Positions 36,714-47,279 of a stretch of 49,933 bases of DNA are shown here, one piece after another. Under the pieces are notes generated by a model that was not told the origin of the DNA, did no database searches, and saw nothing but the letters and a program-made list of their open reading frames with translations. How positions within the stretch are numbered: the first letter of the stretch is position 1; each line of letters begins with the position of its first letter. A program made the translations under genes and the position numbers. The DNA lies in contig NZ_NWMV01000068.1 in assembly GCF_002837145.1 (NCBI RefSeq), positions 18,017 through 67,949 of the forward strand, read 5' to 3'. The DNA comes from Macromonas nakdongensis (lineage in GTDB: Bacteria > Pseudomonadota > Gammaproteobacteria > Burkholderiales > Burkholderiaceae_C).

Positions 36714-36775
36714 CTGGCTTCGGACCATTTGACATTGTACCGGCTGCGCGTCTGCAGACATCTGTAATAACCCTT

Positions 36776-38023
36776 ATGAACGATCACCAATCTGCTGTTT
36801 CTGAAACGCCGGCGGCGCCCGTGTCGGACGCGGTGCAACACGCCCTGGCCGTGACCCGGCGCGGTTGCGAGGAGCTGATTCCCGAGGCCGACTGGGTCAA
36901 GAAGCTGCAAAAGAGCGAGGCCAGCGGCCAGCCGCTGCGCATCAAGCTGGGCCTGGACCCGACGGCGCCCGACATCCACATCGGCCACACGGTGGTGCTC
37001 AACAAAATGCGCCAACTGCAGGACCTGGGTCACCAGGTGATCTTCCTGATCGGCGACTTCACCAGCCTGATCGGCGATCCGTCGGGCCGCAACAGCACGC
37101 GCCCGCCGCTGACGCCCGAGCAGATCAAGGCCAATGCCGAGACCTACTACAAGCAGGCCAGCTTGGTGCTGGACCCGGCCAAGACCGAGATCCGCTACAA
37201 CAGCGAGTGGTGCCTGCCGCTGGGCAGCATGGGCATGATCCAGCTGGCGGCCAAGTACACGGTGGCGCGCATGATGGAGCGCAACGATTTCCACCAGCGC
37301 TTCACCGCCGGCACCTCGATCAGCGTGCACGAGTTTTTGTACCCGCTGATGCAGGGCTACGACTCGGTGGCGTTGAAAAGCGACCTGGAGCTGGGCGGCA
37401 CCGACCAGAAGTTCAACCTGCTGATGGGTCGCCACCTGCAGGCCGAGTATGGCCAGGAGCCGCAGTGCATCCTGACGATGCCGCTGCTGGTGGGGCTGGA
37501 CGGTGTGGACAAGATGTCCAAGTCCAAGAACAACTACATCGGCATCACCGAGGACGCGAACACCATGTTCGCGAAGGTGCTGTCCATCAGCGACACGCTG
37601 ATGTGGGACTGGTACACGCTGCTGAGCTTCAAGTCTCTGGCCGAGATCGACGCCTTGAAGCAGGCGATTGCCCAGGGCGCCAACCCCAAGGACGCCAAAG
37701 TGGCGCTGGCCAAGGAGATCACGGCGCGTTTCCACAGCGCGGCGGCGGCCGATGCGGCCGAGCAGGACTTCATCAACCGCAGCAAGGGCGGCGTGCCCAA
37801 CGAGATCCCCGAGGTGAGCCTGAGCGGCGCACCGCTGGGCATCGGGGCCTTGCTCAAGCAGGCGAATTTGGCGCCCTCCACCAGCGAGGCCAACCGCCTG
37901 ATCGACGGCGGCGGCGTGCGCGTGGACGGTGGCGTGGTGAGCGACAAGGGCCTGAAGCTGGACGCTGGCGTTTACGTGGTGCAGGTAGGCAAGCGCAAGT
38001 TCGCGCGCGTCACCTTGGGTTAA
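36776..38023 (+). CDS. tyrS: Tyrosyl-tRNA synthetase
   Basis: 415 residues, class I aaRS. The HIGH motif reads HIGHTV (after DPTAPDI), and KMSKS is exact in [11 protein letters not shown]-terminal S4 RNA-binding domain ([27 protein letters not shown]) is present. The length fits the TyrZ-like group. ATG at 36776 lacks a good Shine-Dalgarno. Confidence 0.98.
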   Translation: MNDHQSAVSETPAAPVSDAVQHALAVTRRGCEELIPEADWVKKLQKSEASGQPLRIKLGLDPTAPDIHIGHTVVLNKMRQLQDLGHQVIFLIGDFTSLIGDPSGRNSTRPPLTPEQIKANAETYYKQASLVLDPAKTEIRYNSEWCLPLGSMGMIQLAAKYTVARMMERNDFHQRFTAGTSISVHEFLYPLMQGYDSVALKSDLELGGTDQKFNLLMGRHLQAEYGQEPQCILTMPLLVGLDGVDKMSKSKNNYIGITEDANTMFAKVLSISDTLMWDWYTLLSFKSLAEIDALKQAIAQGANPKDAKVALAKEITARFHSAAAADAAEQDFINRSKGGVPNEIPEVSLSGAPLGIGALLKQANLAPSTSEANRLIDGGGVRVDGGVVSDKGLKLDAGVYVVQVGKRKFARVTLG

Positions 38024-38070
38024 TCTGGCGAAGACATCATGTGGGGATCTCATGTGTGGACACCCCTGAT

Positions 38071-38988
38071 ATGGCCCCAGAACTGTTGTTGCACCTGACC
38101 CCACGCCGCCTGCTGACGGCGTCGGTGGTGGTGGCGATCCTAACGATCGCCCTCAAAACCCTGGCCTGGTGGGTCACCGGCTCGGTCGGCTTGTTGTCGG
38201 ACGCGCTGGAGTCGCTGGTGAACCTGGCCGGGGCCACCTTCGGGCTGGTCATGGTGACGGTGGCGGCCCGTCCGGCCGACGAGGACCACCCTTTCGGTCA
38301 CCACAAGGCAGAGTATTTTTCGTCCGGTTTCGAGGGCATTCTCATTTTCGTGGCGGCGCTGGGCATTGTGTGGACGGCGGTGGAGCGTCTGGTCACGCCG
38401 CAGCCGCTGGAGGCGTTGAACTGGGGGCTGGCGCTGTCGGTGCTGAGTTCGGCGTTCAACGGCGGTTTGGCCTGGGTGATGCTGAAGGCGGCGCGCCTGC
38501 ACCGTTCCGTGGCCCTGGAGGGCGATGCCCGCCACCTGTTCACCGACGTCTGGACGTCGGCCGGCGTGGTGCTGGGCCTGGGGCTGGTGTGGCTGACCGA
38601 CTGGTGGTGGCTGGACCCTGTGCTGGCTATTGGGGTGGCACTCAACATCCTGCGCGAGGGCGGGCGTCTCGTCTGGCAATCGGCGCACGGCCTGATGGAC
38701 GGCGCGGTGCCGGTCGAGGTGCGCCAGGCGATTGAAAGCACCCTGGCGGGTTTCGAGCGCCCCGGGACCGAAGCGGTGCGCTTTGACCATCTGTACACCC
38801 GGCAGGCGGGCGAACGTTGTTTTGTGGACGTGCACATGCATGTGCCGGCGGAGTGGACGCTGGGCCAGGCCGCCGCGGTGCGGTCCGAAGTTGAGCGCGC
38901 CTTGATGGCCGCCGTGCCCGGTTTGCGTGCCAGCATCCAGCTGCTGCCGGCCGGCATCGAGGCGCATTTTCAGGAGGACGGCGCATGA
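38071..38988 (+). CDS. Cation diffusion facilitator transporter (FieF-like)
   Basis: 305 residues with about six membrane helices and a cytoplasmic C-terminal domain. Metal-site residues appear in [14 protein letters not shown] and [23 protein letters not shown] is a family loop. It exports divalent metals such as Zn or Fe by proton exchange. A GTG at 38056 with GGGGA 8 nt upstream is a good alternative start. It overlaps dtd by 4 bp. Confidence 0.92.
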   Translation: MAPELLLHLTPRRLLTASVVVAILTIALKTLAWWVTGSVGLLSDALESLVNLAGATFGLVMVTVAARPADEDHPFGHHKAEYFSSGFEGILIFVAALGIVWTAVERLVTPQPLEALNWGLALSVLSSAFNGGLAWVMLKAARLHRSVALEGDARHLFTDVWTSAGVVLGLGLVWLTDWWWLDPVLAIGVALNILREGGRLVWQSAHGLMDGAVPVEVRQAIESTLAGFERPGTEAVRFDHLYTRQAGERCFVDVHMHVPAEWTLGQAAAVRSEVERALMAAVPGLRASIQLLPAGIEAHFQEDGA

Positions 38989-39428
38989 AGGCCGTGTTGC
39001 AGCGCGTGCGCGAAGCGCGGGTGGTGGTGGCCGATGAAGTGGTCGGCCAGATCGGCCCCGGCCTGCTGGTGCTGCTGTGCGCCGAGCGCGGCGACAGCGA
39101 CGCGGTGGCCGACAAGCTGCTGGCGAAGCTCCTCAAGCTGCGCATCTTCAGCGACGAGGCCGGCAAGATGAACCGCAGCGTCCAGGACGTGGCCGGCGGC
39201 CTGCTGGTGGTGAGCCAGTTCACCCTGGCGGCCGACGTGGCGGGCGGCAACCGGCCCAGCTTCACCGGCGCGGCCGCGCCCGACGAAGGGCGCCGGCTGT
39301 ACGAACACTTTGTGGCCCAGGCCCGGGCGGTGCACCCGCTGGTGCAAACCGGTCGGTTCGCGGCCGACATGCAGGTGCACCTGGTCAACGACGGGCCGGT
39401 GACCATTTCCTTGCAGATGAGCGCCTGA
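38985..39428 (+). CDS. dtd: D-aminoacyl-tRNA deacylase
   Basis: 147 residues. [15 protein letters not shown] at the N-terminus, [11 protein letters not shown] (the SQxT motif) and near the C-terminus NDGPVTISL (the GPVT version of the NxP motif). It removes D-amino acids from tRNA, a sensible partner near tyrS since D-Tyr-tRNA is a classic substrate. ATGA overlap with the CDF gene. Confidence 0.97.
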   Translation: MKAVLQRVREARVVVADEVVGQIGPGLLVLLCAERGDSDAVADKLLAKLLKLRIFSDEAGKMNRSVQDVAGGLLVVSQFTLAADVAGGNRPSFTGAAAPDEGRRLYEHFVAQARAVHPLVQTGRFAADMQVHLVNDGPVTISLQMSA

Positions 39429-39448
39429 GCGCCAACCCATCCCACACC

Positions 39449-40234
39449 ATGCACGCCCCATCTGCCGCCGGCATCGGCGCATCGACCACGGTGCCACGGG
39501 CCGGGATTGCCGATGTGTTTGCCCCCTTGTCTGCCCAGGGCCTGCACCTGCACGCGGTGTTCGACCTGCACCGTTTGCCCGCCAGCGTGCAGGCCACCCT
39601 GGGCCTGAACGAGGCCGAGCGTGGGCGCTTCACCCAGCTCATCCTGATCGGTCACCGCGGGCGCGATTTTTGGGCCGCTTTGCAACGCCGCGGCCTGCAC
39701 GGCAGCGACCCGGTGGACACCTTCGTGGGCGAGTGTGTGAAGGCCTGGATGGACGGCACGCTGGCCGGTCACGCCTGGCGCCAGGTCTTTCCCGGCCCGC
39801 ACCCGGTGGGGCTGCAGGCCTTGGGTGCCCTGGCCGGCTGGCACCGGCCGTCGCCCTTCTGGGTGGGGGTGGACGCCGAGTGGGGCAGCTGGTTCGCCTA
39901 CCGCGCGGTGCTGCTGACCGACACGGCCTTGCCGCTGACGCCGAAACGGGAGCTGGAGTCGCCTTGCTTGGCTTGTGTCGACCAGCCCTGTGTGCGCGCC
40001 TGCCCGGCTGGTGCCCTGGCCAGCGAGGCCACCGGCCCGTGGCGCTTGCAGGCCTGCCTGAGCCACCGCTTGCAAGCGGACTCGGGCTGTCAGGACCGTT
40101 GCCTGGCGCGCAACGCCTGCCCCGTGGGCGCCGAACACCGCTACCCCGAGGCGCAGACCGCCTACCACTACCTGCAATCCCTGCCCGCCATCCGCGCCCA
40201 CGCCCAGCGGGCACCGGAGGCATCGGGCGGATAA
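39449..40234 (+). CDS. 4Fe-4S ferredoxin-like protein related to the QueG C-terminal region
   Basis: 261 residues. Cysteine-rich C-terminal part: CLACVDQPCVRACPAGAL (about residues 172-190) and CQDRCLARNACPVG (about 215-228), room for one or two clusters. The N-terminal about 150 residues have LILIGHRGRDFW and end before WGSWFAYRA, resembling the frame of epoxyqueuosine reductase but shorter. Substrate unknown. 8 bp upstream of dbpA. Confidence 0.75.
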   Translation: MHAPSAAGIGASTTVPRAGIADVFAPLSAQGLHLHAVFDLHRLPASVQATLGLNEAERGRFTQLILIGHRGRDFWAALQRRGLHGSDPVDTFVGECVKAWMDGTLAGHAWRQVFPGPHPVGLQALGALAGWHRPSPFWVGVDAEWGSWFAYRAVLLTDTALPLTPKRELESPCLACVDQPCVRACPAGALASEATGPWRLQACLSHRLQADSGCQDRCLARNACPVGAEHRYPEAQTAYHYLQSLPAIRAHAQRAPEASGG

Positions 40235-40241
40235 TCGCCCG

Positions 40242-41642
40242 ATGAACGCATCTGCACAAGCCGCGGCCGGGGCCGCCTTCACCGCGCTGCCCCTAACACC
40301 GGCCACGCTCGACAACCTGACCCAACTGGGCTACACCGCCATGACCGCCATCCAGGCGGCCAGCCTGCCTTTGGCCTTGGCCGGGCAGGACCTGATCGCC
40401 CAGGCCAGCACCGGCAGCGGCAAAACCGTGGCCTTTGGCCTGCCCTTGGTCGAAAAGCTGGACCCGGCCCAGTGGCAGGCGCAGGCGCTGGTGCTGTGCC
40501 CCACGCGCGAACTGGCCGACCAGGTGACCGCCGAGATCCGCAAACTGGCGCGGGCGGTGGGCAACCTCAAGGTGGTCACGCTGTGCGGTGGCGTGGCCCT
40601 GCGCGGCCAGACCCTGAGCCTGGAGCACGGCACCCACGTGGTGGTGGGCACGCCCGGGCGCATCCTGGACCACCTGGAGCGCGGCAGCCTGAGCCTGGAC
40701 GCGGTGCGCACCTTGGTGCTGGACGAGGCCGACCGCATGCTGGACATGGGCTTTTTCGACGACATCGCCAAAGTGGTGCGCCGCTGCCCGGCGCAGCGCC
40801 AGACCCTGCTGTTTTCCGCCACCTACCCCGACGGCATCGCCCAGTTGGCCGCGCAGTTCATGCGCCAGCCGCAGACGGTGAAGGTGCGGGCCCAGCACGA
40901 CGCGGCCAAGATCCGCCAGGTGTGGGTGGAGGTGGCCGAGGGCGAGCGCCTGCACGCGGTGTCGCAGGTACTCAACCACTTCCGGCCGGAATCGACGCTG
41001 GCGTTCTGCAACACCAAGCAGCAGTGCCGCGACCTGGTGGCGGTGCTACAGGCCCAGGGCTTCAGCGCGCTGGCGCTGTACGGCGAGCTGGAGCAGCGCG
41101 AGCGCGACCAGGTGCTGGTGCAGTTCGCCAACCGCAGCTGTTCGGTGCTGGTGGCCACCGACGTGGCCGCGCGCGGCATCGACATCGCGCAGCTGGGCTG
41201 TGTGGTCAACGTGGACGTGACACCCGACCCCGAGGTGCACGTGCACCGCATCGGGCGCACCGGACGCGGCGACGCCGAGGGCCTGGCCGTGACCCTGGTC
41301 AGCCTGGACGAGATGGGCAGCGTGGGCCGCATCGAGCAGTTGCAGGGCCGCGAAACCCGCTGGACCCCGCTGGCCGAGCTGACCGCCGCCAGCCGCGAAC
41401 CGTTGCGCGCACCCATGGCCACGCTGCAGATCGTGGGCGGGCGCAAGGAAAAAATCCGCGCCGGCGACGTGCTGGGCGCGCTGACCGGCGAGGCCGGCTT
41501 CGCCAAGGAGCAGATCGGCAAGATCAACGTCAACGAGTTTTCCACCTACGTGGCGGTGGAGCGCTCGGTGGCCCGGCAGGCCGAGGCCCGGCTGTCGGCC
41601 GGGCGCATCAAGGGGCGCAGCGTGAAGGTGCGCCTGCTTTGA
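40242..41642 (+). CDS. dbpA: ATP-dependent RNA helicase DbpA
   Basis: 466 residues. DEAD-box motifs: Q motif TAMTAIQ, Walker A ASTGSGKT, PTRELA, DEAD in VLDEADRML, SAT, and HRIGRTGR. The last about 75 residues (IVGGRKEKIRAGDVLGALTGEAG...VKVRLL) are the DbpA RRM-like domain that binds hairpin 92 of 23S rRNA for 50S assembly. Confidence 0.97.
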   Translation: MNASAQAAAGAAFTALPLTPATLDNLTQLGYTAMTAIQAASLPLALAGQDLIAQASTGSGKTVAFGLPLVEKLDPAQWQAQALVLCPTRELADQVTAEIRKLARAVGNLKVVTLCGGVALRGQTLSLEHGTHVVVGTPGRILDHLERGSLSLDAVRTLVLDEADRMLDMGFFDDIAKVVRRCPAQRQTLLFSATYPDGIAQLAAQFMRQPQTVKVRAQHDAAKIRQVWVEVAEGERLHAVSQVLNHFRPESTLAFCNTKQQCRDLVAVLQAQGFSALALYGELEQRERDQVLVQFANRSCSVLVATDVAARGIDIAQLGCVVNVDVTPDPEVHVHRIGRTGRGDAEGLAVTLVSLDEMGSVGRIEQLQGRETRWTPLAELTAASREPLRAPMATLQIVGGRKEKIRAGDVLGALTGEAGFAKEQIGKINVNEFSTYVAVERSVARQAEARLSAGRIKGRSVKVRLL

Positions 41643-41655
41643 GCTGACCGGGGCC

Positions 41656-41677
41656 GGCAGCCGGTGTGTCGGCTGCC
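41656..41677. terminator. Bidirectional hairpin between dbpA and ybeY
   Basis: GGCAGCCG (41656-41663) pairs with CGGCTGCC (41670-41677) around a 6-nt loop in the 39-bp convergent gap. No T run. Confidence 0.5.
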
Positions 41678-41681
41678 GCGC

Positions 41682-42134
41682 TCAGTAGGGGTTGGGCAGC
41701 CCCAGCCCGGCCAGGATCTCGATTTCGCGGGCCTCCATTTCTTCCGCGTCGGCCTCGCTGGTTTCGTGGTCCCAACCCTGTGCGTGCAAGGCGCCGTGCA
41801 CCAGCAGGTGGGCGTAGTGCTGCTGCAGGGTCTTGCCCTGTTCGGCGGCCTCGCGCGCCACCACCGGGGCGCACAGCACCAGGTCGGCCATCACCACAGG
41901 GTCGGTGGCGTAGTCGAAGGTCAGCACGTTGGTGGCGTAGTCTTTCTGACGGTAGTCGCGGTTCAGGGCCTGGCCTTCTTCGGCGTCCACGATGCGCACG
42001 GTGATTTCGCCGTCGGCGTCGAGCGCGTGGCGCAGCCAGCGTTCCACTTTGTGGCGGGGCAGGGCGGCGCGGTGCTCGGCCACGCCGTCGAAGCGGCCGA
42101 ATTGCAGGGACAGGGTGAGTGGGGGCAGGGCCAT
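41682..42134 (-). CDS. ybeY: Endoribonuclease YbeY (rRNA maturation factor)
   Basis: 150 residues. The zinc-binding H-x3-H-x5-H motif is [11 protein letters not shown] (about residue 115). RLNRDYR-like [20 protein letters not shown] precedes it. Needed for 16S 3'-end maturation and ribosome quality control. Downstream of phoH as in many proteobacteria. Confidence 0.96.
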   Translation of the reverse strand: MALPPLTLSLQFGRFDGVAEHRAALPRHKVERWLRHALDADGEITVRIVDAEEGQALNRDYRQKDYATNVLTFDYATDPVVMADLVLCAPVVAREAAEQGKTLQQHYAHLLVHGALHAQGWDHETSEADAEEMEAREIEILAGLGLPNPY

Positions 42135-42140
42135 GTCAGC

Positions 42141-42207
42141 TTCCGTGGAGCCGCCTCAAGGAGGCTGAAGCCCCCTTGGGGGGCAGCGAATGAAATGGGC
42201 GTGGGGG
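42141..42207. repeat. Twin-hairpin intergenic repeat, REP-like
   Basis: GCCTC-AAG-GAGGC (42153-42165) and GCCCCC-TT-GGGGGGC (42170-42184) in the 84-bp gap between phoH and ybeY. I recall similar GCCCCCTTGGGGGGCAGCGA blocks as dispersed repeats in Comamonadaceae; this was not searched. Confidence 0.55.
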
Positions 42208-42218
42208 CTTGCGCATCC

Positions 42219-43157
42219 CTAGTCTTTCGGGCCGTGTTTGTCGTAGGCGTCCACGATGCGGGCCACCAGCGGGTGGCGCACCACGTCGGCGCTGGTCAGG
42301 CGGTTGAAGGCGATGCCTTTGACGCGTTTGAGCACCCGCTCGGCGTCGATCAGGCCGCTCAACTGCGTGCGTGGCAGGTCGATCTGGCTGATGTCGCCGG
42401 TGATCACCGCCTTGCTGCCGAAGCCGACGCGGGTGAGGAACATTTTCATCTGTTCGGGCGTGGTGTTCTGCGCCTCGTCGAGGATGACGAAGGCGTGGTT
42501 GAGCGTGCGCCCGCGCATGAAGGCCAGCGGGGCGATCTCGATCTGTTGGCGTTCGAAGGCTTTTTGTACCTTGTCGAAGCCCATCAGGTCGTTCAGCGCG
42601 TCGTACAGCGGGCGCAGGTAGGGGTCCACCTTTTGCGCCAGGTCGCCGGGCAAAAAGCCCAGGCGTTCGCCGGCTTCCACCGCCGGGCGGGTCAGCACGA
42701 TGCGCTGCACCGCGCTGCGCTCCAGCGCGTCCACCGCGCAGGCCACGGCCAAATAGGTTTTTCCAGTGCCCGCCGGGCCGATGCCGAAGGTGATGTCGTG
42801 CGTGGCCATGTTCGCCAGGTAGCGCTGCTGGTTGGCGGTGCGGCCCTGCACTTCGCCACGGCGGGTCTGCACCACCACCGCGTCCACGCCAGCGTCGGGC
42901 AGGGCGGTGTCGCCGCTGAGCATGAGTTGTACCTGCTCCGCCGGGATGGGGCTGCGCGCCATCTCGTACAGCGCCTGCAGCACCTCCATCGCCTGTTCGG
43001 CCTTGGCCTTCGGGCCTTCGACGCGGAACTGCTCGAAGCGGTGCGCCACCTTGACCTGCAGCGCGGCTTCGACGGTGCGGATGTGCGCGTCCATGGGGCC
43101 GCACAGGTGCGCCATGCGCACGTTGTCGGGCGGGGAGAAGGTGTGGCGAAGAATCAA
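42219..43157 (-). CDS. PhoH-like ATPase (YbeZ)
   Basis: 312 residues if it starts at TTG 43157, which places the conserved ILRHTFSPPDN at the N-terminus. The open frame continues to a TTG at 43187 that touches the ruvA ATG; ATG 43115 is the first ATG. No start has a clear ribosome site. Walker A GPAGTGKTYLA, LTRPAVEAGERLGFLPGD, Walker B-region VILDEAQNTTPEQMKMFLTR and ITGDISQIDLP are typical PhoH motifs. Probably a ribosome- or RNA-linked ATPase working with YbeY. Confidence 0.93.
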   Translation of the reverse strand: MILRHTFSPPDNVRMAHLCGPMDAHIRTVEAALQVKVAHRFEQFRVEGPKAKAEQAMEVLQALYEMARSPIPAEQVQLMLSGDTALPDAGVDAVVVQTRRGEVQGRTANQQRYLANMATHDITFGIGPAGTGKTYLAVACAVDALERSAVQRIVLTRPAVEAGERLGFLPGDLAQKVDPYLRPLYDALNDLMGFDKVQKAFERQQIEIAPLAFMRGRTLNHAFVILDEAQNTTPEQMKMFLTRVGFGSKAVITGDISQIDLPRTQLSGLIDAERVLKRVKGIAFNRLTSADVVRHPLVARIVDAYDKHGPKD

Positions 43158-43186
43158 ACCGATAATCCGAAAAAAGGAATCTTCCA

Positions 43187-43762
43187 ATGATAGGCAAGTT
43201 GACCGGCACGCTGCTGGAAAAGAACCCCCCGCAAATCCTGATCGACTGCCACGGCGTGGGCTACGAGGTGGACGTGCCGATGAGCACCTTCTACCACCTC
43301 CCTGCCAGTGGCGAGAAGGTGGCGCTGCTGACGCATTTTGTGGTGCGCGAGGACGCGCAGATCCTCTACGGCTTTGCCACGCCGTCTGAACGTGAGGCCT
43401 TTCGGCAATTGATCAAGATCACCGGCGTGGGGCCGCGCATGGCGCTCAGCGTGTTGTCCGGACTGAGCGTGCAGGACTTGGCGCAGGCCATCACCGCGCA
43501 GGAAGTGGGGCGGCTGGTGAAGGTGCCGGGCATCGGCAAAAAGACGGCCGAGCGGCTGCTGCTGGAGCTCAAAGGCAAGATCGGTGCCGATTTGTGGCCG
43601 GTGGGCGGCGCGGCGCACAGCGACGCCCACAATGACATCCAGCAGGCCTTGCTGGCGCTGGGCTACAACGACAAGGAGGCCGCGGCTGCCCTGAAGGCCC
43701 TGCCGGCCGAGGTGGGCGTGAGCGAAGGCATCAAGCTGGCACTGAAGGCGCTGGCCAAATAA
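43187..43762 (+). CDS. ruvA: Holliday junction branch migration protein RuvA
   Basis: 191 residues. [28 protein letters not shown] is the OB-fold domain; helix-hairpin-helix pairs TGVGPRMAL and [15 protein letters not shown] bind the junction; the C-terminal domain ([14 protein letters not shown]) contacts RuvB. AGGAA precedes the ATG. 9 bp before ruvB. Confidence 0.98.
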   Translation: MIGKLTGTLLEKNPPQILIDCHGVGYEVDVPMSTFYHLPASGEKVALLTHFVVREDAQILYGFATPSEREAFRQLIKITGVGPRMALSVLSGLSVQDLAQAITAQEVGRLVKVPGIGKKTAERLLLELKGKIGADLWPVGGAAHSDAHNDIQQALLALGYNDKEAAAALKALPAEVGVSEGIKLALKALAK

Positions 43763-43771
43763 GGGACCCGC

Positions 43772-44839
<1,068 letters not shown>

Positions 44840-44851
44840 GTCCCCTCGCCT

Positions 44852-44866
44852 GAGCGCCGGGCGCTC
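44852..44866. terminator. Hairpin between ruvB and the histidine phosphatase gene
   Basis: GAGCGCC-G-GGCGCTC in the 32-bp convergent gap; possible bidirectional terminator without a T run. Confidence 0.4.
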
Positions 44867-44871
44867 GCGTT

Positions 44872-45510
44872 TCAGGACGTGAGTTCGTCGCGCGTGCTGT
44901 CGGCCAGGTGCGCGGTGTCGGCCCAGCCGACCAGGGTCAGGCCTTCGGGGGTCCACAGCACCCGGTTGATGGCGGCGTTGCCCAGCAGCCAGGTGCGCGG
45001 GGCCTGCAGGTCCAGCCGCGTGGTCAGGCGGTAGAGGATGTCGAGCACGCCGCCGTGGGCCACCACCACGATCTGCTCGCCCAGGTGCTGGGCGGCCAGT
45101 TCGGCAAAGGTCTGCGCCACCCGCTCGCGCAGGGTCAGCAGGGATTCACCGCCGGGCGGGGCAAAGTCGGGCACGCGGCGGCGCCAGGGCTCGGCCACCT
45201 CCGGGCGCAGCGTTTCCAGTTCTGCCCAGGTCGCGCCCTGGCAATCACCGAAGTGCCGTTCGCGCAGGCCCGGGTGGTGTTGCACCGGCAGCGCCAGGGC
45301 GGCCCCGATCGCTTGGGCGGTTTGCGCGGCGCGTTGCAGGTCGCTGGCGTAGACGGCGCTGACCGCTTCACCACGCAAGGCCTCGGCGGTGCGCTGGGCC
45401 TGCCATAAGCCGGTGTCGTTCAGGGGGATGTCGAGCTGGCCCTGGATGCGGGTGTCTTTGTTCCAGGCGGTTTCGCCGTGGCGGATGGCCAGGATGCGGG
45501 TGCAGTGCAA
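44872..45510 (-). CDS. Histidine phosphatase family protein (phosphoglycerate mutase-like)
   Basis: 212 residues. RHG motif AIRHGETAWNKDTRIQGQLDIPLND at the start, YASDLQRAAQTA, LRERHFGDCQG, and the second catalytic His in VVVAHGGVLD. The start is chosen as TTG at 45510 because AAGGAG (45517-45522) lies 6 nt before it. Substrate unclear: cobalamin/phosphosugar phosphatase or a nonspecific acid phosphatase are both possible. Confidence 0.9.
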   Translation of the reverse strand: MHCTRILAIRHGETAWNKDTRIQGQLDIPLNDTGLWQAQRTAEALRGEAVSAVYASDLQRAAQTAQAIGAALALPVQHHPGLRERHFGDCQGATWAELETLRPEVAEPWRRRVPDFAPPGGESLLTLRERVAQTFAELAAQHLGEQIVVVAHGGVLDILYRLTTRLDLQAPRTWLLGNAAINRVLWTPEGLTLVGWADTAHLADSTRDELTS

Positions 45511-45595
45511 ACGAAACTCCTTGTGTGGGCGACGGTTGTGCCTAGAATGGTAACAACCGGTGGGCCGTGGGCCCGCCAAGCACCAGGAAACCTCC

Positions 45596-46576
45596 ATGAG
45601 CGCCTCTTCCATCCAGAAGGACATCGACGAACGCACCAACCTCACCGGCTCCAACAAGTTCGAGATGCTCTTATTCCGTCTGGGGCTCTCGGCCGGCAGC
45701 GAACGCTCCGAACTGTTCGGCATCAACGTCTTCAAGATCCGCGAGATCGTGGCCATGCCGCCGGTGACCGCCATGGCCGGCGCGCCGCAGCACGTGCTCG
45801 GCGTGGTCAACCTGCGCGGCCAGGTGATTCCGGTGATCGACCTGCCCGCCGTGGTCGGCTGCACGCCCCAGACCGGCCTGAACATCATGCTGGTGACCGA
45901 GTACGCGCGCACGACCCAGGCCTTCGCGGCCGAGTCGGTGGAAGACATCGTGCGCCTGGATTGGAACCAGATCCTGTCGGCCGACGGCACCGTGGCGCGC
46001 GGTTACGTGACCAGCATCGCCCGCCTGGACGGCGACCAGAACAGCACCCGCCTGGCACAGATCCTCGACGTGGAGTCCATCCTGCAGCGCGTGCTGCCGA
46101 ACGAGGCGGTGGAGGTCAAGGCCGAGACCGTGGGTCCGACCGTGGCCATCAAGCCCGGCAGCGTGGTGGTGGCGGCCGACGATTCCTTCGTGGCGCGCAG
46201 CATGATCGAACAGGAGCTGCGCGTGCTCGACCTGCCTTTCCTGATGGGCAAGACCGGCCAGGAGGCATGGAACAAGCTGCTCGAGATCGCCGCCGACTGC
46301 GAGGCCCAGGGCATTCCCATGCACGACAAGGTGGCGGTGGTCCTGACCGACCTGGAAATGCCCGAGATGGACGGTTTCACCCTGACGCGCAACATCAAGA
46401 AAGACCCGCGCATGCGCGGCCTGCCGGTGGTGATCCATTCCTCGCTGACCGGCGACACCAACGAGAACCACGTGCGCAGCGCAGGGGCCGATGCCTATGT
46501 GGCCAAGTTCGCGGCCAAGGAACTGGCCGACGTGCTGCGTTCCGTGCTGGCCCGCTACGGCCACCTCCCCGCCTGA
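45596..46576 (+). CDS. cheV: Chemotaxis coupling protein CheV (CheW-receiver fusion)
   Basis: 326 residues. The N-terminal CheW-like domain (FGINVFKIREIV, VLGVVNLRGQVIPVIDLP) couples receptors to CheA. The C-terminal receiver has acidic AADDS, the phospho-acceptor in VVLTDLEMPEMDGF, and conserved HSSLTG and YVAKF (Lys). ATG at 45596 has AGGAA upstream. The phosphorylatable receiver suggests an adaptation role. Confidence 0.95.
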   Translation: MSASSIQKDIDERTNLTGSNKFEMLLFRLGLSAGSERSELFGINVFKIREIVAMPPVTAMAGAPQHVLGVVNLRGQVIPVIDLPAVVGCTPQTGLNIMLVTEYARTTQAFAAESVEDIVRLDWNQILSADGTVARGYVTSIARLDGDQNSTRLAQILDVESILQRVLPNEAVEVKAETVGPTVAIKPGSVVVAADDSFVARSMIEQELRVLDLPFLMGKTGQEAWNKLLEIAADCEAQGIPMHDKVAVVLTDLEMPEMDGFTLTRNIKKDPRMRGLPVVIHSSLTGDTNENHVRSAGADAYVAKFAAKELADVLRSVLARYGHLPA

Positions 46577-46583
46577 ACGGACG

Positions 46584-46599
46584 CCGCCCGGCCGGGCGG
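46584..46599. terminator. GC-rich palindrome between cheV and the lipoprotein gene
   Basis: CCGCCCGGCCGGGCGG is a perfect palindrome in the 27-bp convergent gap; possible bidirectional terminator. Confidence 0.35.
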
Positions 46600-46603
46600 G
46601 GTG

Positions 46604-47266
46604 TCAGCGCGGCACGTCGAGGGTGACGCGGCGCGGACCGCTGGGGGCCTGGGGAAAGCCGTCCAGGGCCGCCTGCACCAGGGCCTCCCAGATGGCGGGG
46701 GTGCCGTGCCAGGGGCCGTCGTGGGCGGCCCGGCTTTCGTACACCGCCTGGCCGTTGCGTGCGTCCCGCACCAGCACCGACACTTCGCGCTGGTAGTAGG
46801 GCGGGGTCATGCCGGGGAAGCCCGGCATCCGCACCACTTTGCCGTTGCCCGTGACCACGTAATCGCGCCCGGCCAAGCCACCGAAGGGCCAGCGTTCGCG
46901 CGGGTCATCCCAGGGCGCATAAGGAAATTTTTGGGAGCGTGCGCTCACTTCGATCAGCCAGCGGGCGGGTGCGGCGTCGCTGGCCGGCTGCAGCCCCGTG
47001 GCCTGGAGCCGGCGGCCCACCGCCGCTTCCAGGGCGGTCTGTTCGGCCGTGGCTTGCGCCAGCGAGGGCAGGCGTTCAAAACGGAAACGGTCGCCGGGGC
47101 CGGGCACGGCACCGGCCGACCAGCGCGGGTAGCTCTGCACCTCGTGGTCCAGCCGGATGACGCTGGCGCAGCCGCCCAGCAGCAGGGCCAGGCCCAGCAG
47201 GCCCGCCGCCCAGCCGCTGCGGCGCCCCCGGTCCCGGGCGGTGGTGGTGCGGTCTGGTGTGCCCAT
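46604..47266 (-). CDS. Lipoprotein, DUF4136-type
   Basis: 220 residues from ATG 47266 (MGTPDRTTT). The lipobox is LLLGGC (Cys about residue 33). The mature part has the layout of DUF4136 envelope proteins: DRFRFERLPS, then LEAAVGRRLQATGLQPASD..ARWLIEV and a late strand REVSVLVRDARNGQAVYESRA. Function unknown. 13 bp after ttcA. Confidence 0.75.
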   Translation of the reverse strand: MGTPDRTTTARDRGRRSGWAAGLLGLALLLGGCASVIRLDHEVQSYPRWSAGAVPGPGDRFRFERLPSLAQATAEQTALEAAVGRRLQATGLQPASDAAPARWLIEVSARSQKFPYAPWDDPRERWPFGGLAGRDYVVTGNGKVVRMPGFPGMTPPYYQREVSVLVRDARNGQAVYESRAAHDGPWHGTPAIWEALVQAALDGFPQAPSGPRRVTLDVPR

Positions 47267-47279
47267 GGTGCGCAGCGGT

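Noticed and set aside
45550-45596. Sigma-28 flagellar promoter before cheV
   Set aside because: No TAAAGTTT / GCCGATAA-like pair found; only a weak TAGAAT at 45543-45548.
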